Origin: Cenococcum geophilum 1.58
Lineage: Eukaryota > Ascomycota > Dothideomycetes > Gloniales > Gloniaceae
NCBI GenBank assembly: GCA_001692895.1
Contig: KV748196.1
Location: 2,046,001-2,110,000 of the forward strand
Direction of reading: 5' to 3'
DNA length: 64,000 nucleotides
This document shows positions 11,703 to 24,399 of the stretch, piece by piece (positions within the stretch are counted from its first letter, which is position 1; the number at the start of each line of letters is the position of its first letter). The notes under the pieces are model-generated. The model saw only the letters and a list, made by a program, of their open reading frames with translations. It had not been told where the DNA came from and made no database searches. Both the position numbers and the translations under genes were made by a program.

Positions 11703-13310
11703 CAGGGTTGCAAATCAATCAACGAGGTTTCAATATTGAATTAAATTGATTGCCAAGACTCAATCAATTCAACCAACTGAGAGTTCGCTAGCTTAGCAAC
11801 TCAATCAATCTAAAGGCCCTGATTGAATTGAATTGGTTAATAATATTAAAACTTTTGATACTATATAGATATATTACTAGAGTTAACAAGTCGTCATGCC
11901 CTAAACCTTATTTTTCTTAGGGTATGTTCGGTTGCAAATTGCCTCCAGATCAGAATTGTCTTGATCCGTGCATCCTCCGGCGTCAATTAGTAAGGTACTA
12001 GTGGCGTCTAATTTGATGGCTTCGTTTGATCTGTAATTGAGTCAATTGTTCGGTAAGGCTCCAGAGGGGGCTCCAGAAGAGGCTCCAAATCATTAATCAA
12101 TTTTTAAACCCGCCTTTGAGCCCACCTTTGCGCCCACCTTTGCGCTCACCTCTGCCCTCAGGCCTCTATCGCGGCTTCCTCCCTTAGTGTCGTAATACAA
12201 TGGAGTCTCCCACTCGTGCCAATCGTCAATCAAGTCGATTGAGGCCCTCTACCCCGTCACCCGTATCACGCCCGGCTCGCCGCGCATGCGCAGGAAGACT
12301 CTAATTACGAGAGTAAGAAGGACNTNATATATAACGTACAGGTGCTATGTGAGGATCGTGTANGCAGGTGGAGTCGCCATATTTGACAAAGTCGTCGTCG
12401 CGTAGAGCTCCAGATTGATTCTGAATCTGGAGATAGAGGTTAACGCCTCCAGAATATTCTGGTGCCAAGAGCTCCAGAACAACTACCTTATACGGTAAAG
12501 CGTGCAAATTTAACGCGACTGCCGATCTGGAGGAGCTCCAGATTGAAAAGTCGTCAGAATCACCGAACGATCGCGTCAGATTCAGATTTGACCTCCAGAT
12601 CAGTTTGATTCTGGAGCCTCCAGATTGATTCTGGAGTTGCAACCGAACATACCCTTAGTCTCCCTTACAAAAAAGGTTTACCCCAGCATTAGTAGGTAAG
12701 AAGAGCTTTACTACTATGGCTTCTAACGCATTAGAGAATGGCCAAACGACTACCTTAAGCCTTTCTACAGCTCGCTCTAATCCTACTATACCTACCGACC
12801 TCTAGCGCGCCTTAGATCACAGCTTAAACAGTAATGCCGACGCATCTACTAGCAAATTCTAACCAATATCGTTAGACCCCAAACGCATATTCAGCCTTAC
12901 GGGCTTACTCCTTACTGCCAATTGCGCACGACTATAATCTGATATAATTGGAGCTTTAATGGTGGTAGGATCATGGGATAAGGAAGGCATAATCAATATG
13001 GTAGTTGGCAGCTGAAGCAGCCGCAGAAGGAAGGAAAGGTATAGATACGGCAGGATGGTAAGTTAATACCATGCCAAGACTCGCAGTAGGCTTATATTGA
13101 AAGCTGGGCGACAGAAAGGACGATAGGAAACGATGGGAGCGTCGCCAAGTAGGTCCTCCTACATCAACATCATGCCAAGACTCGCGATAGTTGCTGACAC
13201 CTACACCAGTTGAATTCGGTTGAAATAGTTGCCAAGATCTCAATATTGAGTCAATCAATTCAACCAATTCAAGGCCTCAGTTGAGTTGAGTTGATTGATT
13301 TGCAACCCTG
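11703..13310. mobile_element. Non-autonomous hAT-like element with 8-bp target duplication
   Basis: Terminal inverted repeats start CAGGGTTGCAAATCAATCAA at 11703 and end with its complement at 13310; the match spans 21 bases. The CAGGG(T/G)TG start is typical of hAT ends. Flanks are GTGGGCGT (11695-11702) and ATGGGCGT (13311-13318), 7 of 8 identical, which fits the 8-bp duplication of hAT elements. Subterminal copies of CAATCAATTCAACC occur in both orientations. No transposase frame is visible, so it was mobilised in trans. It carries a further element at 11920-12654. Confidence 0.8.
11920..12654. mobile_element. PIF/Harbinger-like MITE with TTA target duplication
   Basis: The ends are perfect 18-base inverted repeats GGGTATGTTCGGTTGCAA (11920-11937 and 12637-12654), flanked by TTA on both sides (11917-11919 and 12655-12657), as expected of PIF/Harbinger elements. 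The interior is packed with CTCCAGA/TCTGGAG words in both orientations, like subterminal transposase-binding repeats. There is no coding capacity. Three ambiguous bases (12324, 12326, 12363) lie inside. Its insertion in the hAT-like element makes it the youngest layer. Confidence 0.8.
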
Positions 13311-13481
13311 ATGGGCGTAGATACCCATAGATCCGTCAAGGAACAGGGCTTGAATCTCTTAGCAATGGCCACGTATCAAATAAGCACCCAGCAATAACAT
13401 GAAGAAGTCCATTAACAGCTACAATCATTCTAAGTCATTATGAAAGAATCCTAACATCATCACACGCGATATACAGTGCCA

Positions 13482-16400
13482 CTACAGACCTAGCTGGTCA
13501 TTGGGAACGAAATGTGCCCCTCCTGCACACCTATATCCGGATCGCTCTTTTACCCAACGAAAACCCGCCGGACATACGCCCATTTCCCTCAGTTTTTCCT
13601 GTACCCTGGCTTCCCCCTGCCGTCTCCTCGCCTCTTCTTCTCGAACCTTTTTCAAACTTTCTTCTGCTGCTTCTTTAGCACGCTTCACAGTTAGATTATG
13701 AAGCCTTTCTTCCTCATGCTTGTGTTTGAGATCATTGATCTCATCTTTTGACGCATGGCTCGTTTCCATTATAATCTCCTGCAACTTGCCTAGAGTGTGC
13801 TCGCCTCTAATTTCCTTTTCCTTGAAGTTTTCAATGTTTCGCTCTTGAACAGCAATGGATTCCTGTAGGGATTTGGCCGAAGCTTCATTAGCTGCAATAT
13901 TGGCCTGAAGCTGTTGCCAGATTTCATCAGAGACACCTAAGTCTCGTGGCGACGAATTAATTAGCTGTGAACCGTCCCCTACCTTCTCTTTCTCCATAAC
14001 TGGGTTTGGGTCAGTCGAGCCTGTAGCACAACTTATCGAAGTAGCAATATTAAACGGCATTGGCGGGCTTGCTTCAGGGCGTTGGTTGAGAGATTTGCTC
14101 GCGACACCACCAGACGAATCACCCAATTGTGTTTCGTCTGTGCACCTTGCCCTCTGACTCTTCAACATTGATTTTAGAGCTTGAAAAATGTCTACCATCG
14201 TCACGGTGAGAGAGGGAGAGCTCTGGCCAGCACCTTCATAAGCCGCAGCCGTGAGTGATTTGGAGATTGTCTTGATATCACGACCGTTACCCCAGGATGA
14301 AAGGCTGGAGAGCTCTTTTAGAATAGCAATCAGCTCAAGATAGCTTTCGGATCTGGTCTCCTGGAACTCCGATCCAATGTCTATCCCATTCTGCTGCAGT
14401 TGCCGATGTAAAAGCGTCAGACACTCTTCTGGTTGCATGTTCCCGAAGACGACTTCCTCTGGAAACCGACTACACAGCCCAGGATTTACCTTGAGAAGGC
14501 GGTTTATATCTTCGGTATAACCAGCGAGTATAATGACGATCTTGCCCACAAAAAGTGGTTTCGTTAAACAATCAACCAATTCGTTAACTGCTTCCCGTCC
14601 GAACTCTCCGTCGCACAAGCGATAGGCTTCATCTATAAAGAGTACTTTGCCCAGTCCTTTTCTTAAGGTATCTCTAGTTCTTGGTGCGCTTTGGCCGACA
14701 AATTGGGCTATAAGATCGGATGCAGAACATTCTAAGTAGTCTTTAGTCGATAATATGCCCATTTCATAAAAAAATTCTGCCATTTTTCGGGCAACTGTAG
14801 TCTTTCCGGTGCCTGACACAATATTAGATGTGGTCAAGTCGGATAGTTAGCCATGGCAACCTACCTGGCGGGCCCTTGAAAATAAAGTTGAAAGGAATAT
14901 GTTCTCGTGGATCCCTCTTCCGAGCTCTTGTGTTGGCAACGATTCGCTGATATTTTTCTAGTTGTCCTATAAGCTCCTCACAACCCACAATATCCGCAAA
15001 GAGCTTTCGACAGCTGTCAGCGGATTTTGTAGCCCGATTAAAATTCTCATCAAAGTCCTGAGGCAGGAACAAGATGTCCGATCCGCGCGTCTCTGGATCC
15101 ACGAATGAACAACGCGTTTGCTCGCTTTCCTTCGCATGGGAGATCAGGTTCTCAATATCTCCTGCGTTTCCGAAATTTGGTAGATCCCGGGCTCTGCGAA
15201 GAAGTTCAAGGGCAACGTTCTTCGCCTCTTCCGTCGCCTCCAGGCCTTGCTTCTGGAGCCTTAAGTCGAGAATCTCTTTAAGTTCCCTATCGTTGAAATC
15301 CTCAAAATAAAATGCCTCATTAATAGGGAAACGTCTTGCAAGACCTGGATTCGAATTCTCTAACATCTCCGTCACTTGTTCCTTGTACCCTAAGAGTAGT
15401 ACGCATCTATCTTCACCTGGCTTGCTTTGGACTTCGGCCACGAGTGTGTCGATTACGGCGGTTTTATACGGATCTACGGTATTTCCAACTGTTTTACCGC
15501 CGGGATAGAGTCCGTACGCTTCATCTATAAGGAGGGCTTTACCTTCGGTTGCTGTTAAAATTGCTTTCGTATTTCTCTCAGACTCTCCGAGGGCACTGCC
15601 GACAAAATCTGCCGGAACTTTGGTTACAACTATTATATGCTTCGTTAGCATTGGGTTAGAGGAAATCTTAAATTCCTCAAAAGCAAGTAATTTTTCACAC
15701 AGCACCATGGGCTGCAATTTCTGGAGGTTAACTTAGATAGAGGTGTGGGTCTAACCTTCTCCCTTTGAAAGCAGTCCTAGATCAGCCAAAATCGACGCAT
15801 AGAGCTCTCCAACTGTCGTCTTGCCTGTGCCAGGTGATCCAAGAAAGACTCGATTGAGGCTTACCTCAATCGGAGGTTTCTCACAGAGCTCTCGACGGTA
15901 ATTCAGCTGGATACGATCAACAAGCGCTTTGACGGATTGCTTGACAACATTTAAGCCGATCAAAGTTTGAAGTTCTTTCCAAGCCTTGCTGTGCTGGATT
16001 GCACCTAAGGGCTCAGGCCCTATTAAATCTTCCTTCATAAAGCCAAAATCGTCAGGGGTGCCACCAGTAATACGCTCGTGGTGTAGACGACTAGCTTGTC
16101 GCTCGGTAACTTTAGCCCAGGCGTTCTCCAAGGCACGTGCATTGCCATATCCTTCAATACCTCGACCCCTACCCAGTCGTCGAACAAGTATTCGAATGAA
16201 AAGACCATTCAAACCGTCTTCAATTTTAGCACGCCCACCGTACTTCTTTTCTACGAGACGACTAAGCATTGCCGTAAGTTCTTTGTCCGTATAATCAGCA
16301 AAAGTAAGTCGAAAAGGCATGCGGCTGTCGAAGCCTGGGTTATGTTCGAAAAACTTCTCCATCTCTTTTCTATAACCGGCCAATATGAAGACAACTTTTC

Positions 16401-19400
16401 CCACCCTTTCTTCGATCTCTGCAAGCAGGAAATCCAAGACTGCTTTCCCTCCATAACTGTTACCTGAGGCAAGTTGATAAGCTTCATCCAAGAAGAATGT
16501 ACCTCCTCCGGCATTGATAATCGTTTCAATTTTATTCTTTACTCCTGTGACTCCTTCATGCGCAAGGGTGGATCCAGTTACCTCTACGAATTCTGTCCCC
16601 GGTACCGCACCAACAGAAGCAAGAAATTTGGCATAAAGGCGAGCAACAGTTGTCTTGCCTAAATGGTTGTTAAATTTGACATGAAAACTCTTGGTGGGCT
16701 GCCCTCACCAGTTCCAGGATTCCCGAGCATCAACATCCCGAGCCTCTCTTTTTTCATATCGCTTCCTTGTCTTCCAGCGGTCTCTATTTTAGCCTTGATG
16801 CTCAGGATCTTGGACTTGACGTCCTCCAGGCCAGTAAGTCCCATTAGACTATCTATGGCTTCATTTGACGCGCCATCAACTCGTTTCTGTCGTTCCCACT
16901 CCGCTTCGGATTTACTATATGCATCCGTAATTATCTTGCAGTCAATTGATTCTCTATCATCAGTTCGATTGGGCTTGAGCACCTCAGCCTTCTTTGTCGC
17001 CGTTGAAGCAGGTGAAGCTTCATTGTCTAAAGCACAAAGGGTAACGTCTGCTGTATCTCTCGGCCGAGGTGTTTCGACACGCAGCTGGGCCACCTTTAAA
17101 TCTCGTCTCTTCTGCTCTAGCGCTTGCGTTCGTTCAATGGCTGTTCTTTTCTCGGCTGCCTCTTCCCTAACCTTCTGTATTTGACGATCGAGCGCTGCCA
17201 TCTCAACTGCATGTGATGTTTGGGCTTGGTCGCGCTTATTTTGTAATTCAAGGTCCAGTTCTAGCTGCTTTTGTTTGCGCTCGTCATCAAGGTTGCATTC
17301 GCGGCAGGTCGATAACTGAGAGTGGTGGCATTTACGCCGTTCCATATGGTTCTTAGAGCACTTAAACTCTACCACTCTTTCACAGGCCATTTTTGAGTGG
17401 TCGAACAGCTGGTGGCAATGCTGGGGACACGGGTGTAGGCCACAACTTAGCATCGCGCCACTGTATACTCTTCATTAGCATATGCTTGATAATAGGAGCT
17501 AATACTAACCATGGTTCTGTGCATCCTCCGTCTGGGCAAACTTTATCGAATTCTTCCGGGCTTCGCAAAAGGGCGATGCGGTCCGTGTGGCGCTCACACT
17601 TTACGGGAAAGCCATCGTATATATGGTTTCCATCCTTAAGCATCCCCATGAAGCGTTGCCACAACCCTCCACCTTTCCGAGAACCTATGAATGTCTCCGC
17701 ATCACCAATAAGGATAAGCGCATCCCGAGCCCGCGAAAGTAGAACGTTCAGACGCTCATGAGAAGTCATGAAACCAATGTCTCTATGAAGGTTACTCCGC
17801 GTTAAAGAAATAACGATAATATCGCTCTCGTCACCCTGAAAATTATCTGTGCTAGTTCAGCCTTCATTCGGACCGTGAAAAAATTGCGAAGCACAGCGAA
17901 TAGTTCCAGTTTTACAGTAAAAAAGGCGGCAAAACCTACCAATTGTAGAAATCTTGATACGGGGCTTTCCCAAGTCAGCAGACGCCGCAGGCATCAATCC
18001 AGCACGGACTAAATCGTGGGAATCCAAATCATTCAGCACAGGATCATTGTCTTTCCCCAGCTCATCTAGTAAGAGACGTAGTTGACCGAGGTACGGCGTC
18101 AACACGGTAATGTTATCAGTCCTGTAGCCCTGCTGGCCAAGATAACGCACACACTTTAGAGCCATCTTTGCTTCGAATAAATTCTTCTTCGATGAAGGTG
18201 AAGTCGTATCCTTCCAATCAGGCACGTCTTCCATCTCTATTTCGTTTTCCTTGTGGTTGACAAATATCAGATTGTCCCTGAAGCCGCGCAGATCAGGTCT
18301 TCTTTGCGTCCTTGGGTCATCGATTAGATCTGGATACGTCAACTGCCTCACCAGCGCCGACAGCTCCGGGCGCATTCGATGTTGCTGAGATAATACTTGA
18401 TGAGGATAGTTCCGAAGGATGAGCCTTTCGAATAGGGATCGATTCAGGTCGTAGCCGCAACCTTTCTCAACGCTAAGGTCGTAGTGCACTCTAGGGCGAA
18501 GCTGTTTGTGGTCGCCAATCAAGATTAGCTGCTTCGTGTCTGGACTAAGTGCAGTAAGTATATGGCTCTCGAGGATTTCTCCTGCCTCCTCAACAAGTAG
18601 GATGCCTGGAGCAATCGATTGTATAGCCTGCACATATTTAGCTGCCGCCGTAGTAGTACATCCGATGATGCGCTTTTGACGGATAACTCTAAGATCTTTC
18701 TCCATGTGTATCGCATTAATTTTCTCAAGCGATGCATCGTAGGCAATTCCCGCATCGTGAATGCTGTCCAAGCGCTCTTTCAACATTTCTTCCTTCCATT
18801 CCTTCAGAGCTTCTATACGACTCTTGGCTGGCATCCTCCAGACAATCTGAAACTCCTTTCCATGCTCCCTCTGGAATACTCCTGCGTCTTTTCCACGGCA
18901 CCATCTGTCAAGCAAGTAGAAGCGATTAGCCACCTTCCCTTTTCTACCGACTCGCATCATATCATCACGATCTCCAGGTATTTCGAAAGCACCGAAAAAC
19001 GGTGGACCCTCGGACCGGAACTCTAGATGCTCCAAAATATCAGATTTTGAAAATTCTGCCTGCTGAAAGCCCGCGAAAGCCTCGTGCAACGTATGGCTAG
19101 CCTCCGAGACTTTTAGTTTCATCAAATTCAACATCTCACGTTGTTCACGAGTCAGCCTCACGCTGGATCGCATTTGGGTAAGTGAAATGGCCTGAGACCT
19201 TGCCGTTGCCTTTTTGATCGATCCAAGCCGGACAATGTCTGATTCTAATATACCCAAATTTAATAGATCTTTAAGGAACTGATCGAGGGCATGATGAGTG
19301 TAGCATACCACAAGAATCTTTTCCTTGGAATAGTCATTGATAGCTTTGGCGATAAGAGATCCGATAAACGATTTCCCGGTTCCTGGAGGACCTTGGATTA

Positions 19401-20847
19401 AGCTTATCCGTTGTCGAAGCCCTGCCAAAAAGCATTTTGTTTGAGATCCATCAAGTTTCGTTTGAGAAGGTAGCTTCAATGCATCTTTCAAATCAAATGC
19501 ATGATCTGTTTCGAGGTCTTCCATGAGTTTGACCATATCAGTACTCGGGTGATAGTTAGGAAGAGGCAGGCATTTGCCTTGCTCCCAACGAAGTATTTCT
19601 TCCTCCATCGACAGCTCCTTGATTTCTTTCAGCTGCTTTAAAACGGATTCATAGGCAAATAAAGCGGTGCTTAGCTGGACCAGTTTGACGTTATTCGCGG
19701 TCTTAATCCGTAGCAAGGCTTTTTCTATCACCGGTTTTGGAATCTGAAAGCATAACACTGGGGGGTTTCGCTCCAGGAGGTTGTCATCCCTAATCAAGGT
19801 ACCCAAAGTAATAACTTCGTCATCCACCACTAAGCAGGCAACAGAGTCATTCTTCAGAAACTTTGTATTCTCTTGTAGAAACTTTCTTCGGGCAGCTCCT
19901 GTCTTGGCCTGCAATTGGGGGAGATCCTCCACGCATTGCAATTGTAACGACCACGGCTGCCGCTCGTCACACCTAACTCCCGTCATACTTAAATTTTCGA
20001 TGCACATCCCCTTACGGCGTCCCTTCTTCACCATGAGGGCGATCTGTATTTCTTCGCGTAGATCACGCAGCATGTCCTCGCGTAACAATCTGAATTGAGC
20101 ATCGATGTGGAATGCAAGGCCTTCACGGCTGTTATGAGAATTATCCATCTCATTAGCTCGAGGCAGATATGGGTCCTTCGATGCGAGTTCGTCCGGAGTT
20201 GGAAGAATAGATATCTGTCGTATGTCGGCAAAGTCGTTATCATGCCGTCCACCGGGACCGCCGGCATCATTTTTGTGCTTAGCTGTGAGGTTGCTAGTTA
20301 TATGTACGATTCGTTGTGCTCGCAGCCGGACTTCAACTGAGGGGCCCTGTAAAAGCTGTTTATGTATGCTTGGATCCTGCGCGACGGCAGCATAGGTGAT
20401 TGCTTTTTCCATTGGTAAAGAGAGCAACTCTAGTAAAAGCCACGAAAAGGCTTCGGCTCCATGCTCTGTGAGCTTCTGAGACCTCGCGGCTTCGAGAAAA
20501 GCGTCCCATGTAAGTGGTGTATCAACAACTTTTAATATTATCTGACGCAGGACTTCACCGCCACAGATCGTCTTCAGTTCATGGGCCTGGAGGTAGTTAA
20601 TGAAAGCAGATGTGGGACCGTTCAAAAAGGCTGGTAGCGTATTAGAACTCAATGAAGATTGCAGAGCGGGGCAGCCGTGGCAGCTTCCGACAAGCCGCTG
20701 GATACATATAGCGGGCTCTGGCTGGTCACATATTGCCTCAAGGAACTGCTTCGAATTACTTGATGTGATGTTTTCTTTCCCAGTCAGCACTTTGCTAAAC
20801 AAAGTCCGGAGCTTACTGCTTCGACCAGCGGTTTTTTTACCCGGCAT
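13482..20847 (-). CDS. ZNFX1-like SF1 helicase fused to NF-X1 zinc finger and three CbxX-type AAA+ domains
   Basis: Six exons, read on the minus strand: 20847-17940, 17846-17510, 17460-16709, 16658-15756, 15629-14865 and 14812-13482. All introns are GT-AG and phases close to 2,331 residues. Parts: an N-terminal region of unknown fold (about 1-450); a UPF1-like helicase core with GPPGTGKSF (about 488), VEEAGE as motif II (752), GDHKQLRP (782), QHRM (820), and NFQGDESD just after the first splice; then a Cys/His-rich NF-X1-type finger (about 1065-1125) and a coiled coil. Three AAA+ modules follow, with GNPGTGKTT (about 1328), GSPGTGKTT (about 1608) and GPPGTGKTT (about 1888), each with an LDEAY or IDEAY Walker B box. 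The tail is coiled coil plus a short Cys-containing end. ZNFX1 and fission-yeast Hrr1 relatives act in RNA silencing; the role here is inferred. Its 3' end faces Argonaute. Confidence 0.9.
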
Positions 20848-22578
20848 TGCAATACGACATTAACATAACAGAACAGGTAGCACTCAGGTCGCCTAATGGA
20901 TTGAGGGTATCTACCGCTAGTATCAAAGAGCGAAGAAAAGCTTGAGTAGTGGATATGTGGAGATTTCAGAGACGTTCGCAGGCATGAGTAATAGCTGCAC
21001 GTCTTTCACTTTAGCGTCATAAATAGCTAACGGTCGCAATCGCTGGGGCGAGGCATGTGCACTCGCACCGCTAGCTGGAGCCAATCATGTTTATAGAAGC
21101 TGCGCGGACGTTACCCCGCCTTTTTTTTGGCGCTGCTCGCTGGCACGCACCCGGCATGTCATAAGATAAGTGCCTCTTATATTCTGCCACGACAGTACGC
21201 GAGGGATTGCATAATCTCTGACCATCTGCTTAAAAGAACATATTTAATCAGCAGTTTTATCAATTATTAACCTAGTACACAGGATTTGTCTATTTGTAGG
21301 TCTTCTCTCTTAGGCGGCGGCTCATCCCTTAAGCTCGGACCCCTAGAACCTGGCTACCCACTGAACCCGCTACCAAATCAAAATAAAACCGCCGATTTGT
21401 CCCCCCCATTTTTTACATAACTAAAAGGAGCAGAACTTGCAACTAGTTATCGCCGATTTCAGAGCTGGCAAATTCGAATTCGGCAGTAAAGCTGCGCGCA
21501 CGTACGGTGTCCCTCCGTTAACTTTTAACGATCGATTAAATGGCAAAGATACCACGACGAATTGCACACTAACACGAGTAGCGATTAACTCCTACAACGT
21601 TACCTCAAGCAATCTCAGACGTGATTCCGTGAGCGGATTTTCGATCAGCAAGCTAACCACGTCTGAGGCAGTTTTCCAACATTTATTAAGAAATGCAACA
21701 CTTTTTATAATTTTCCCTATCCCTTTGTGTGGCAGAACGGGCTTTACGTATTGGGCGCTTTGGGCGCTCCCGCCTGGGCTAGCATGCTATAGGCACCCTA
21801 GCTACAGTCATGGGTCATCTCCGGTCGGAAGTAATACGCACGGCCTTCAACATGTTTTTACCTTTGTTTAGGTATAAATTTACGCATTTTGATTAGCGTG
21901 ATCAACACGCGCTTTCAACCGGATGCGCCAGGGTGGTGTAGAGCTATAGCGCGATTGTGTTATGGAGGAAGGATACGGAAAGGAAAGTAAGGTGGGCGGG
22001 CTTCCTAGATTGTATGGAAAACACTCCTATTTTTAAACTCCGAGTCATCGTAGAGCTCTACTGGTTGGCTTAACACCATGCTTTAATACCTTATTAATCC
22101 TTCCTTCCCAGCCCCCCTCTCCTAATTGGGTATAAAACTGGCGCTCCAGGAGCTCCAAAGCTTTAAGATCCACTTCGCGCCACCGATTAAATCAGTGGAT
22201 CCACCCCAAAGCAAACTAGATCCAGCCATCCACGCCATATTGCCGCCAATCCAACAAGATCGCTGCTTCCAAGTTCATAAAATACGAATCCATTGCATAA
22301 CAGGTGCACATATGGATATGCGATGCAGTAAACTCTGTCTCTCTATCTTCATCCTCGTTCTGTACGTTAGGTCTCACTTCCTGCTCTTAGTATAGTAAAT
22401 TAAGTGAAATATCAACTCATATTCAACAATGCAGACTGTATCTTTCCTCTATTGTGCTACAAGCTAGAAAGCAGCCCAATGTTCGTATTCTATGCCTATA
22501 CCACATGCCTCTAAAACGCCAACGCTGGATGATCCAAAAGCTCTATGGCAATACATCCAACACCCATTGGAGCATCCC
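20848..22578. other. Intergenic region with transposon debris
   Basis: The first 100-300 bases would be the helicase promoter. Apart from the Fot1/pogo fragment at 21420-21545 I see no gene. The rest is AT-leaning, with short frames lacking recognisable motifs. Confidence 0.45.
21420..21545 (+). pseudogene. Fot1/pogo-type transposase fragment (N-terminal HTH)
   Basis: The frame contains IADFRAGKFEFGSKAARTYG followed by VPPLTFNDRLNGK. It matches in layout the psq-type helix-turn-helix at the start of fungal pogo/Fot1 transposases (IxxxxxGxxxSxxxAAxxYGVPxSTLxxRLxG). The frame runs on about 100 codons without the CENP-B or DDE domains, so only the DNA-binding start survives. I found no flanking inverted repeats. 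Confidence 0.6.
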
Positions 22579-23471
22579 TTATTTCCCATAGACAAACATT
22601 CTCTCTTCCACCGGCTTGTATGTCTTCTCGTTCGGCTCACCCGCTTTGCCACCGAAGACTAGTTGGGCCTTCAAGCTCCACTCCAGCGGGATGTTCCAAT
22701 GGTTCTGTGCCTTTTGATCAATGACCGGGTTGTAATGCTGAAGGTTGGCGCCAAAGCCTTCAGCCTCGAGACCAGCCCAGAGGACATATTGGTGCATCGC
22801 AGAGCCATGTTGAGACCAGGCCGGCATGTTGTCTGCGTAGATAGGATACTTTGCCATGAGATCGTTGACTGGAGCCGGGTCTTCAAAGAAGAGGATCTGG
22901 ATATTTGGAAGGCATAAGCTTGACTGCTTCAAATTGTGCGGCGGCGGTAAAGTGGAAGGAAAAGGGTTTGATAGAGACTTACCGTGCCATAGCCACCGCG
23001 GAACATACTTAGTCTTTGCTCGGTTGCGGCAAATTGGTCCTCAGGAACCACGGGCTTCAGCACCTCCTTCACCATATCCCAGAAAACGTCATGCTCTTTC
23101 TTCAGAAGAACTACCAAGCGGGCACTCTGGGTATTAAAGAAGCTGGGAGCATGGAGGATGGTCTGCTTAACAAGTTCCTCAATCGCCTCGTCTGAGACTG
23201 GAGATTCTTTGTTAAGCGCATAAATCGAGCGGCGGTCTTTCACTGCATTGAAGAAACTTTTAGAGGATGTCATGGCTGTTTTGGTAGACGAAAAGTTACG
23301 AGTAGACGGAGGGAAGAGGGGATTGGATATGCGAGGAGTAGGTGAATGAATTGTAGAGCTAATTGCTCCAGCAGAAGCAAGGCCATTGCTTTTGTATTGG
23401 CTTCCTAGACGGAACTGAAGCGGGAGTCTTTCGACGATTTGTAAGGAGTTTTTCAGTAGATTAGTAGACAT
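22579..23471 (-). CDS. FRM2/HBN1-type nitroreductase
   Basis: Two exons on the minus strand: 23471-22983 and 22896-22579, with an 86-bp intron that keeps phase 0. The core starts SFFNAVKDRRSIYALNKESP and continues through HAPSFFNTQSARLVVLL, FRGGYGT and, after the splice, ILFFEDP, ALEAEG-like GLEAEGFGANLQHYNP and VFGGKAGEP. This is the full fungal nitroreductase family layout, an FMN-dependent reductase linked to lipid and redox stress signalling in yeast. Start choice: the core alone (ATG at 23273) gives about 202 residues, the family norm. The ATG at 23471 adds a Ser/Arg-rich extension (RNFSSTK) that looks like a mitochondrial presequence. The frame opens further to 23603, but the added stretch is hydrophobic and adjoins a MITE. 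Confidence 0.85.
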
Positions 23472-23650
23472 GATTGACAGCAGTGCAAATTCCTTTTGCA
23501 GTATGAGGCCCATGACGAATGCTGTGAGGCAGAAAAATACCAGAACACGGAACCGGTACATGTCGTAGCCGGATGCTATATCAAGGGGCCGATGAATTAA
23601 CAATCAAGGCGGGACGGAATATTTGCACGTCTGATTTTTATGAAACACTA

Positions 23651-23750
23651 TCCTTAGCCCGCTGAAATTCGTCCACGCGTTATCGATAAGAACCAGCCAA
23701 TTAGATCAACGCAATCGACCGTACGCCGTGGACGCCAGCGGGTTAAGGGA
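23651..23750. mobile_element. TA-flanked MITE, copy A (internally deleted)
   Basis: It starts TCCTTAGCCCGCTGAA and ends CGGGTTAAGGGA inverted, flanked by TA (23649-23650 and 23751-23752). It shares TTATCGATAAG and AGCCAATTAGATCAA with the other copies. About 40 bp shorter than copies B-D. It lies upstream of the nitroreductase gene. Confidence 0.8.
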
Positions 23751-23759
23751 TACAATAAA

Positions 23760-24399
23760 GAAACTGTGCAATGAAAACCGCCTCAAGGGCAGAGAGTCGT
23801 CAGACCACCCCAGAAAACTGAAGTTATCATCAGAGAACCGCACAGCCAGCGATGAACGTGCTGCGCATATGCAGTACGAGTTTTAACGAAGCACGCCTCA
23901 GGGTCGGCGCGCAGCCCGGCGTTTTGAAACGCCTCTTCCGGCATTAGTCAGCGCCTTAAGAAGATGCTGACATATGTAGAAATCGTCCGCGACTAAGAGC
24001 TCCAGAGCCTCAAAATCTACCAATCAAATCACCGGATCCACCGCCATGAAAATTGGCTCCAGCTAAACGCGCCAAATCAGCTCCGGTCCAATAGATCACT
24101 GCTATCTAGGAGCTTTCGTGATGCAATACTTGTCACCTGTACAGTTAATATCCGGTATCTCTGGATAGATTCGCTTTGTATCATCCAAGATGATAACGAT
24201 GACTAGCTACGGGAGTCTACTGTAATGGGAACCACATACCAGCAGTGACAGTCGCGGCTTTAGACGCTGAGCATTCCACTCAAAGGCTATATTTTGATCA
24301 TCCCTCACTTCCCGCTCTAATAGAAATAACATTTACAACCCAAAGCTGCGAGGATTCCAGCGGTTCCTTTATCTCACTAAAATTAAGCTAGGGCATAGA
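23760..24399. other. No gene seen
   Basis: Sequence of moderate GC without a supported frame. It may hold the decayed 5' part of the HET-domain pseudogene that follows, but I could not recognise the N-terminal HET motifs in it. Confidence 0.35.

Larger units (their letters stand above)
11507..13349. mobile_element. Outer MITE, split by a nested hAT-like element
   Basis: The ends read GCCCCTGTTCCCTGA at 11507 and, inverted, TCAAGGAACAGGGC ending at 13349. Both are flanked by TTGA (11503-11506 and 13350-13353), a possible 4-bp target duplication. Without the insertion (11703-13310) the element would be only about 235 bp and non-coding. Its terminal repeats are short and imperfect, so it is the least certain layer of the stack. 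Confidence 0.55.
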
